In this document: positions 56,357-64,000 of the stretch, piece after piece
Layout of the letters: each line of letters opens with the position of its first letter
How positions within the stretch are numbered: the stretch's first letter is position 1
Source of the DNA: Symbiodinium microadriaticum
Taxonomy: Eukaryota > Sar > Dinophyceae > Suessiales > Symbiodiniaceae
Length of the DNA: 64,000 bases
Assembly: GCA_001939145.1 (NCBI GenBank)
Contig: LSRX01000077.1
Span: 404,741 to 468,740 of the forward strand
Direction of reading: 5' to 3'
Notes under the pieces: model-generated
What the model saw: the letters and a program-made list of their open reading frames with translations, nothing else
What the model was told of the DNA's origin: nothing
Database searches by the model: none
Position numbers and translations under genes: made by a program

Positions 56357-57622
56357 TTTATGCGGGTTCCGGAAAGGGTTAACATTATTCTTATAGGGTT
56401 ACTCTAAGGGCCTGGTTGGACTCATTAGAGATTAGTACAAACCGTGCCCATCTGCGCATTCGGGAGGCGTGAACGTCAGCTTCGGCGGCAGTTAGCTCTG
56501 AGCTTGCGCATGCCTTTTCAGGACCCTAAACTTTAAACCCCAAATCCTAAACCCTAAACCCTACCCTAAACCCTAAATCGCCTTTCAGGGCTTAGGATAC
56601 CCAGGGGACTCCAATACCAACAAACCGCCATCGCAAAATCATCCGTCCGCAAGGCCGGGAGCCAAAAGGGGGGCTTAAATTAATTTTCCAGTGATACTAC
56701 TTGGGGGTTTCGGGTTTAGGGATTTTGCATTTTGTGGGGTTCCTTAGATTGTGATTTTTGGTATAATAGACCCCCCAAAACCCTACTCGAATTATGAAGG
56801 CCCCCCATATTTTTTTACTGGCCCACGGGAAGCCTAGAGGTCTTAGGCAGAAGCATTTGCGAGTGGAGTCAGGTGCAAAGCTCCTGTTTCTTTGGCCTTA
56901 TACGGTTTAGGGTTTAGGGTTGAGGGTATAGTCTTTGGCCTTGCAGGTTTATGGCATATAGGTTCAGAATGTAAACGGTAGGCCTTGTAGATTTCAAGGG
57001 CATCTGCAGTTGGCAAAGGGCCTGCCCAAAGAGCTATAAGCTTTTACCCGAAACTTCACAGTAACCCTGAACCCCTCAAATCCTCCCCACTTGGCTCCTT
57101 GAACCCGGTAGAGGCGACGGAGATAAATCGCCGTGGGACTGGACGAAGAAAAGCGTGCTGCAAAGGATTAGGGTGCAGGGTTTCGGGGTTGGACTTGGTG
57201 TTGCCCTATTTTAAGGAAGGGCTATAGCTGTATACCATAGAACCAATTCTGCAACCTGCGTTTTGTCGAAGAATGACTAATTCCCCGCATTCATGGGATG
57301 ATAATATACAAGTCTTATAGGGTCTAGCGAATCAGGATTTAGGATTTAGAGGAACCGTGTGGTAAAGATTCTGCTGCAGAGTTTATGTTCAGGACCTATC
57401 TTGAGGCTTGAACGTATAAGGCATTCGTGTTTAGCGTGTTTGGGTTTAAGCTTTGGTGGCGGGGTGTAGTGGGCTGCAGAGTTTGTGTTTGGGGTCGATT
57501 CTGCTTGAGGCTTCAAGTTGTTTATGAACAACATGTGGCGTATTTGAGTCTTCGGTAGTACGGACGATCGAAGATGTGGCTAAAATTATCATCTAGTTCT
57601 TATCGGTCCTTCGAGACCGTGC
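56357..57622. other. Gene desert with telomere-like words
   Basis: CCCTAAA array at 56519-56580 and TTTAGGG words at 56703-56722 and 56905-56930. No convincing coding frame. Confidence 0.5.
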
Positions 57623-57823
57623 ATGTGTCCTTGTTGTGCATTGCGTTTACGACAAGCGGACCTAAGTGATATTTGCTGTTCGCCAGTCTGTCATGCTGAA
57701 GAAGCACCTCTTCCTCCAATCGGCGGTGAGGCACGACTTTGGAGACCTGCAGCTGGCTTGTCCCGAAGCCTAAACCCTATAATCCATATGCCCTACCCAG
57801 AGAACCCAATACCCCTTAATTAA
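57623..57823 (+). CDS. Possible small cysteine-rich exon
   Basis: From ATG 57623 about 45 codons read like protein before running into repeat: MCPCCALRLRQADLS, then C-C-S-P-V-C-H-A-E-E. The C-x-C-C and C-C-x3-C-H groups could bind a metal. The tail after about 57765 enters telomere-like and then family B foldback sequence, so an exon would end earlier. No family assigned. Confidence 0.22.
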   Translation: MCPCCALRLRQADLSDICCSPVCHAEEAPLPPIGGEARLWRPAAGLSRSLNPIIHMPYPENPIPLN

Positions 57824-57903
57824 GGAATAGACCTTAAATTATAGGGGCCTTGATATTATGATTTAAGGTATATTCTTTAATTAAGGGTATTGGGTTCTCT
57901 GGG
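57796..57903 (+). mobile_element. Foldback element family B, copy 2 (108 bp, TA-flanked)
   Basis: The best-preserved copy: arms of about 43 bases, starting CCCAGAGAACCCAATACC and ending GGTATTGGGTTCTCTGGG, nearly perfect complements. TA at 57794-57795 and 57904-57905. Confidence 0.88.
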
Positions 57904-57905
57904 TA

Positions 57906-59512
57906 AAGCGCCGAAAACTTAAAACGGAGGGAGTCCTGCGCGTAGATGGCAGTTTCAGGAAATACGGGATCCTAGCAGAGCAGCCCAAGTAATTGGATCC
58001 TTTATCAACAGGACCCCTATATTAGATACCCCTATTTTCTTTGCGCGGATGGTCCTCAGCCACTTCTAGCAGATTCTAGCAGACTGTACCTGGGGGCAGG
58101 GGTTGATGGTACAGGAGTGAGAGGTTCAGATTCGGGGGCAGGCTTCGTTGATGGATGCGCAATGACTGGCACAGCTGCCAGGCACATGTCAGCCAACACC
58201 ACAGCCATGTTCTCAGCTTCTGCAAACCCTAAACCCTAAACCCTTGATGTGTCGGATGAAGTTTGAAGCCTTCGACCCCTCAACTCTGCACTTGGTGCTT
58301 GAATGGAGTGCTTCCGGGCTGATTCTGCTCCGCTTGGATCATGTAGCAACACAGCCCCAGGGACCGAAGATTTAAGAATCATAGGGTCCTTGTTACAGTA
58401 GCTGTTTCAATCTGGGGTTTAGGGTTCAGGGTTTGTAGTAAGTACTGTAGATCCAATATAAGTACCTAGCATGGTCTGCTTCTTGGGCAAGCACGCGACT
58501 GCCCTGGATTGTCACACGCCCATACAAGCGGCTGGCTGTTTGAGGTGGTGTTTGTGGATGCTTTCGACGTCCTTCTTCAACGCCCTTTGGAGGACCGGCT
58601 TCCACAAGTTTCCCAAACCGAGGAATAGTGAACTACAGTTGGAATGAATGCTTTACGGGACCATTTCATAGCGGCTACGTAGCATTTTAAGCCTGGACCC
58701 CTCGTCAAGCTGGGTATGTGTGCTCTCGTTCCGCTCGGTAAGGGCTTCATCGTTTTTCCCTGTACGCAATGTATATAGTCTGGTACCCTGAATGGCCAGT
58801 AAACCCTATAACCGAGTACTGCCATGATCCTAAAACAATTCTATATCGCCGAGAAGTACTCCCTGCATATTTGGGGATCTCAAAGCCCGACACGATGTAC
58901 CCCGGTTGTTAAAGCGGCCTGCTCCTGCAATACCCCTTGAAGGCTGTGGTGCTGGTTCTAGAACAGTCGCAAGCTCGTTTTCGAATTGACGATTATGTTC
59001 TTGGGGTCTCTGATAGGTTATGCTGAATCTCCCACAAGCATGTCTCACCCAAGAAAGCTGCTGCAGTTTTTATCCCATTGATCCCGTCCACCCCCAAGAA
59101 CTCCGGAAAAAAATGCTGCACGTCCACAAAATACTACAGTAAAGTCTTGCCGCCTGCTCGCCTGCGTCCTGAAGATGCTTCTACGCCTTGCATATCACAT
59201 GCCGCCAAGCAGGATCGCAGCCCGGATTTCCTTCAAAAGTCTAGGCTAAGAACTCTCTGTAAGCCCTGGCCTTGGCCCTCTACTACAGGGCTCTGAAAAA
59301 CTACCACGATTATTCTCTGTGGCTCCTTATTATAACTATACAACATGCCATAGGCCCTAAACCCGGCTTTCACCCTAAACCCTCGCGAGGAACTCGTTGC
59401 AGCCTATGAGCAGATGGCGAAGCCCTCACTGAAGGAATCGGGGGTGACGTTTCAGGGTCTTTAAATTTGGGGTTTAGGTTTTCGGGCTTCTGGGGCACAC
59501 CCTACATTCATA
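57906..59512. other. Gene desert
   Basis: No gene supported. The minus-strand frame 58830-59048 starts with ATG and reads moderately like protein (RPQEHNRQFENELATVLE) but has no domain or partner exon. Telomere-like words at 58223-58245 and 58417-58432. Confidence 0.4.
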
Positions 59513-59559
59513 TTGTATATATATATATATGCATATACATACACACATATACATATATG

Positions 59560-59601
<42 letters not shown>

Positions 59602-59645
59602 TATATATATATATACACACACACACGTGTGTGTGTGTGTGTTTT
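59513..59645 (+). repeat. TA / CATATA / CA-GT compound microsatellite with palindrome
   Basis: TA and CATATA units, then a perfect CA-to-GT palindrome centred at 59625-59628. Confidence 0.9.
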
Positions 59646-60394
59646 TACCCTCGCGGGGCAGCTTTTTTAATATCCTGCCTAGTGCTATATCATGCTGCGA
59701 AGCATGCAAAAGCCATGAATCATACTGAGCATGCTTCGGGGGTGCAACCGTCTTGAATCTCCCGAACGGTTGAAGCTGTCCCTAAGCGAGGAGCGACTCG
59801 GAGAGGAGTATGACACATGGAGCTTCAATCTCTCATATTCCCCCTCTTCACGCAGTCTCGTTTCGGAGGTTTTAGGGCTTAGAGGGCCTGTGCAATCGGT
59901 CATGCGGACTGTCACGAAAAGAGATACGTGGCGACAAAACGGAAGAATTGGGTCCGGCGATTGTCTAACCACAGCGCTAAGCCTAAACGATACAAGCCCT
60001 AAAGCTTAGGCTTCTGGAGTTGCGCTATAAGCGTTGTGGTGGCTTTCAGGCTTTGCAGCTCGGGATCGATCTGTTCCATGCTTTGGAGTTTCTGGGTTTT
60101 GGTCCCATACACCCCGGGCCCCGAATCCTAAACCTTAAGATAAAGGGTTTAGGGCTTAGGGGAACTCTTACAGCCACGCGTATAGTCTCTCAACCAGGAG
60201 CACGGGTTCTGGCCCATCATCTACGGCGGTGTGGGCGTCTCAGTCCCTTGTTGCACCAGGCCCATAGGAGGAAGAAGTCTCTCTTAGTTTTGGGTTTAGG
60301 GTTGGGGGAAGCCCCCCTGACTTGGGATAGGGTTTCGGGTTGTAGGTTTGAGTTTCTCAACTGTTGTACCCGGTAACCCTAAGCCATGAGCCCC
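59646..60394. other. Spacer with no gene seen
   Basis: Frames near 59731-60009 (plus) and 59685-59972 (minus) overlap each other and lack domains. TTTAGGG words at 60146 and 60294. Confidence 0.4.
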
Positions 60395-60395
60395 G

Positions 60396-60600
60396 AAGGC
60401 CTTGCAAGCAGCAACCTTTTCCGGCCTTGCCGAAGCAGCAATCCAGCCCATGTGGTCGTGGGGTTCAATGTTCGTTTCGATTGTGTCTAGAGCTTGGATA
60501 TGTGAGATTTGCAAGTCAGCCCATAGTTGCAGCAATGGCAGCTGCCACTGTCCGAAAGCCTTGCAAGATCAAGGGCTAGTTTGGCAACCACCGGGGTTCC
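60396..60600 (-). CDS. Candidate exon fragments, function unknown
   Basis: On the minus strand, two adjacent stretches in different frames read like protein: about 60600-60545 (GTPVVAKLALDLARLSDSGS) and about 60535-60400 (ADLQISHIQALDTIETNIEP, then H-D-H-M-G-W-I-A-A-S-A-R-P-E-K-V). A frame error, tiny intron or decayed pseudogene could explain the switch. The plus strand is also open here for about 100 codons. Confidence 0.28.
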
Positions 60601-61736
60601 AGCAGTACTTGCCATTTGAGGTTGGCAGTGCTGGGTATGTATACTCCCGAAAACCCTGCTCTACTGACCCATTGCCTGTTTCGCGAAATTCTCACGTTTC
60701 CCCCTCTAGGCCCTAAACCCTAAACCCCCAGCCCGATGTAGACCCTCACCCCCCCTGCTTTCCCGCTGCCGGGCTCGCTAGGAATGTCTCGGATAGCAGA
60801 TTTCATTTGAGGGTTCCCTTTCACCTCTCGAAGCGATCGACGCCGGGTTCTCCAGTTCCTGCAATCTCTTGGCATTGTTCGTGTCTCTTCTTCTTTGTAT
60901 TCTACTATCCTGAACCATTGGGAAAGGGATCCCTTTCTTAAGGAGAACCAGGAATCCAAAGCAGCTTCGTCTCTTTCCATTCCTGCCCCCCAAACCTCAA
61001 ACACACTCGCTGCCCCCGGAGTGTGCGAGCATGGGAGAGGGGTCCATGACTTTTGCTTTGTTCGTGCGCAAAGGTTCGGTTGGGTCGCAGCGCTCGGGCT
61101 CTATGATTGACGGTTTGGATGTGGTGAAATCCCAACCCCCTGCTTGAGACCCGGTAGAGCCCAATACACCTCTTCAAGGTATATACCGTAGACAATAAGG
61201 CATTCCACGTTTAACATTATGATATCAGGCATCTTCCTTAGCCAAGTGGTTTCGGGCTGGACCAGTTTTAGTATAAGGCAGACGCTGTTCTCGGAACCAA
61301 AGCAGCAAGAGTGGCAAGAGCGCCCTAAATCCAAAGCCGTGCAAGAGTTGGACCATTCATGCTGCAAGCGAACTTGAACTCTTTCCAGCCTGTAAGGACC
61401 TTGACCTTAATCTTGAAGGTTTGTATGCGCGGACGAAACTCTTGATCCGAAACACTGCCTAACCCTGAACAAATGCGTCCTGCATGCTTTTATGAAAGCC
61501 AGACGTGGTCCACGCAAGCCCTCAGAATCTTCAAGCTAGTTGGCCGTTCAGAGTCATCGTACGTGATCGCCCATGCTACCAGGTTTACCTTCCAGTTCAA
61601 TATAGAGGCCTCAATAGTTCCCTACACTATTTCAGGGGGGTTCCTTATTATATACCCCCCAAAAATCCTGTTCTAATCATTTGGGCCCCTATATTCGTTT
61701 AGTTCGACTTGGGGCTGGACCAGCCGTTCCTTCGGC
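60601..61736. other. Spacer with no gene seen
   Basis: Only short overlapping frames. One CCCTAAACCC block at 60711-60728. A patch GGGGTTCCTTATTATATACC at 61636-61655 recurs in similar form elsewhere (34770, 63953) and may be another small repeat family. Confidence 0.4.
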
Positions 61737-63142
61737 ATGTTGCGCTTCCTGCTTCCGTTACTTTGTCATTTGGCACTCGGAACACTCGGTGATGATGGAG
61801 CGTCTCGGGAGCCGATGGTCATCGCCGAGGAGTGGGCTACGTGGGCTCCCCACCGTTTTGGTAAAGGGTCTTCAAGTTGTGGGATCTTTGGTACTCACAC
61901 CCAGAGAACCCAATACCCCTGAATTAAGGAATATCTCTTAAATCATAATATTAAGGCCCCAATAATTTAAGGTATATTCCTTAATTAAGGGGTATTCGGT
62001 GCTCTGGACATCTCGTCGAGGACGGCGACGGCGCGGAGGCAGCCTTAGAGCTGCTGCAGATGAGAGGGAAGGCACGAAGCCTCGGCCTTCAGCATGCCGA
62101 GGCCGGGTTGAGGGTTTAGGGTTTTAGAGTTTTAGGGTTCTAGGGTGTAGGGTTTAGGGTTTAGGGAGGCTTGCAGTGTAGTAGAAGGTCCAAAAGTCAT
62201 AAAGTTGGAGACCCCAATGCCCCTCATTCCTTAATTGAGTAATGTATAGGGAATCCCAGCACCAGTTGTCAAATTAATCCGGTTTCCAACTTTTTGGGGT
62301 TTACTATGTAGGGTGACTACTCGTCCCAGAATGTTCAGATGCCTTCTCTTGTGAAGGTGGATGTGAACAGCTCCCATCACGAGCTCGAACGCACGGAAGG
62401 GCTGACGAATGCAGCCACCTGCAACTTTGTGTACTGTGCCCACCATTCGCATGACCGCCGTTGTGAGCATTACCGCAAATGTGTCCAGAGCCGTCGCCGT
62501 CGCCGCGGTCGCGATGTCATTCCCAGACACAAGTACTATTGCAGCCTTTTCCACGGATACCTTACCGACCCGACCGTGAAGTTTACTGGCTCCGAGGAGA
62601 TCCAAGAAGGATGGCACCGAGCCGAGGATTGGGATTGGATGTGGTGCGCCGCAAAGAAAGGCGGGTGCATGCTAGATGGCCAAGGCCTCCAGCTGGGCTG
62701 TGCATTGCTGTGCAACCCAAAATGCAAGCGGGGACAGGACCAGTTCCACATCCATAATAAGCCCTTGAGCCCCGATGGCCAGACGCTTCAAGCTTACCTT
62801 CATGAGAACCTGGGTTCTTGTTAAAGGATTTAATTTAGGTTACCAGAATAGGGATCTATAGTAAATAGTAGGGTTTCCTTATTATGGTAACTTCAATTTG
62901 ATCCCAGGAACGTTTGCAGCGGAGCGGGCTGGCTGCAGATACCCTCCTATGCAAGCTACTGCCGCAGCCGAACCAAAAACTACGCAAAGTTCTTCCACCA
63001 CTTCCCAGCAGTGTTTAGCAGCGCGGAGGATTCCGGGTATTTCCGTGACCGCGGCGGCATTACAGTTTGGCCAGTTTCGCAGAACTTTGGATGCCACCAA
63101 AGTGGCTATGTTCTGATGCTTTCAAATTGCAACATCGAGTGA
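61737..63142 (+). CDS. Probable four-exon gene: secreted cysteine-rich protein with FHIH motif
   Basis: Proposed exons: 61737-61860 (or 61890), 62043-62101, 62330 (or 62339)-62805 and 62908-63142. Exon 1 starts at ATG with a signal peptide (MLRFLLPLLCHLALG). Intron 1 is GT-AG (GTAAAG donor, GGCAG acceptor), intron 2 GC-AG and intron 3 GA-AG. The phases agree, and exons 2-4 share one genomic frame. Exon 3 holds many cysteines, a run of five Arg and the motif Q-F-H-I-H (62741-62755) followed by N-K-P-L-S-P-D. Exon 4 ends S-G-Y-V-L-M-L-S-N-C-N-I-E-stop. FHIH followed by x-x-x-x-x-P-D, together with the late Y-V-L-M-L strand, recalls CDP-diacylglycerol pyrophosphatase (HIT superfamily), but similarity is slight. 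Exon 3 alone is the surest part. Confidence 0.5.
61900..62008 (+). mobile_element. Foldback element family B, copy 3, inside intron 1
   Basis: 109 bases, arms CCCAGAGAACCCAATACC and GGTATTCGGTGCTCTGG, flanked by CA on both sides (61898-61899 and 62009-62010), a 2-base target duplication. It fills most of the proposed first intron of the surrounding gene. Confidence 0.82.
62109..62166 (+). repeat. TTTAGGG-type array inside intron 2
   Basis: About seven units (TTTAGGG, TTTTAGAG, TTCTAGGG). If the gene model is right, they are transcribed and removed as part of a 228- to 237-base intron. Confidence 0.75.
62806..62907 (+). other. Probable 102-nt GA-AG intron flanked by GAAC repeats
   Basis: Exon 3 would otherwise stop at TAA 62822-62824. 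Cutting after CAT GA and resuming after ATCCCAG keeps phase 2 and continues in protein-like sequence. GAAC occurs at both borders (62806-62809 and 62908-62911), so the exact cut can slide by up to four bases. GA donors and repeat-flanked introns are known in dinoflagellates. Confidence 0.5.
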
Positions 63143-64000
63143 AGTCTTTCCGGAACGCTTGAGGTAAGCCCGTGATGTATGCGACCTCATTGCAGACGTT
63201 CCGTGTTTTCGGGACGCCGCGTGCTTTTCTCTACGTGGAACTGTCCCCTTTCCGGGAGGCTGTTTCTTTGATTTGATGCTGGCCACGTCAGGATTGAGCC
63301 AAGCCTTGTCCAACATCACCCATGCATAGTTTACTGCAGTACAGTCGTAATCAGTAGTACATCCAGGTAATTGGCTCACAACGATTGGTCTTTATTTGCG
63401 AGTTCGTCTGTTGCAAATTAAATAATGGCACGCAGCGATGGTTCTCTCCTGGGCTACTCTGCCTGGCAAGGCCAGGCAATGACAAGTGCACAGCGGAAAT
63501 TCCCAACGGCTCGCTCACGTGAGCCAGCGTCCCGAGATCCAGCCACCCGCAAACGCCCGGTAGTCTGTCACATCCAAGAGTGCTTGCAATGAGAAAAACA
63601 CCATAAAAGGAAGGAGCAAGCTTTCTTGATGGCTGGCCGAAGCCCCTGAATCTTGCAACCCTGAGCCCTTGAGGCTTGGATCTTAACCACATTCCCTGTG
63701 AGATCCTGTACATGTCGGTTTGAATCAGGATCGTAACTCTCTAAATTAGGATTGCTTTTACGGTTCTGTTTTAAAAGGTTGCTGTTTTATGTTTGAGAAC
63801 CCAAGCAGGAACCTTAACTGAGAGACCTACCCATCTACACCCCTGATAGTATCCTTCTAGAAACCCCTATAGAACCCCTTCAAGGAACCCAAAAAAGGGG
63901 ACCCTACTTTATAGAACTAATATAGAAGCCTAAATCATTACCAATACTATTTTGTGGGTTCCTTGATTATTATTATAACTATCGTGTAATATACCCCCCC
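63143..64000. other. 3' flank, no further gene seen
   Basis: Minus-strand frames (63122-63379 and 63351-63713) are open but show no domain. From 63780 the sequence becomes AT-rich with TATTATTATAACTATC near 63965, similar to 34845-34865, and a terminal C run. Confidence 0.4.

Overview
The window looks like nuclear DNA of a dinoflagellate, most plausibly of the Symbiodiniaceae/Suessiales kind. Four things point there: thousands of bases strewn with degenerate plant/alveolate-type telomere words (TTTAGGG / CCCTAAA), a non-LTR retrotransposon with large GC-rich ORFs, genes split by short introns that seem to use GT, GC or GA donors, and very low gene density. No full-length spliced leader, tRNA, rRNA, CRISPR or prokaryotic operon was seen. 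The species cannot be named from sequence alone.

Layout. (1) 1-17237: two same-strand copies of one LINE-type retrotransposon, exactly 13,143 bases apart. The left copy is cut by the window edge (1-4094). The right copy (about 9632-17237) shows a 1.47 kaa ORF1 with RNase H followed by an AP-type endonuclease, then ORF2 in the -1 frame with reverse transcriptase and two C-terminal zinc fingers. The copies bracket a host membrane-protein gene on the minus strand (6168-8079) whose two exons encode a somatomedin-B domain, a WWE-like domain and many membrane helices. (2) 17238-33115: a gene desert of degenerate telomere repeats in alternating orientation plus microsatellites. (3) 33300-34238: a short intact intronless gene for a signal-peptide protein resembling the TOD1/MUCI70 (DUF616) glycosyltransferase-like family, with small foldback elements on both sides. 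(4) 34240-61700: more desert, with microsatellites, a 130-base assembly gap, three families of small TA-flanked foldback (MITE-like) elements and several weak exon-like fragments. (5) 61737-63142: a probable four-exon gene on the plus strand for a secreted cysteine-rich protein with an FHIH motif. One foldback element makes up most of its first intron and telomere-like repeats fill its second.

The retrotransposon ORFs form one replication unit. The three host genes have no visible functional link: two probably enter the secretory pathway and one is an integral membrane protein. The most unusual items are the RNase H-before-endonuclease order with a conserved -1 frame join, the three TA-flanked foldback families including one that seems to make an intron, and the GA-AG intron flanked by GAAC repeats.
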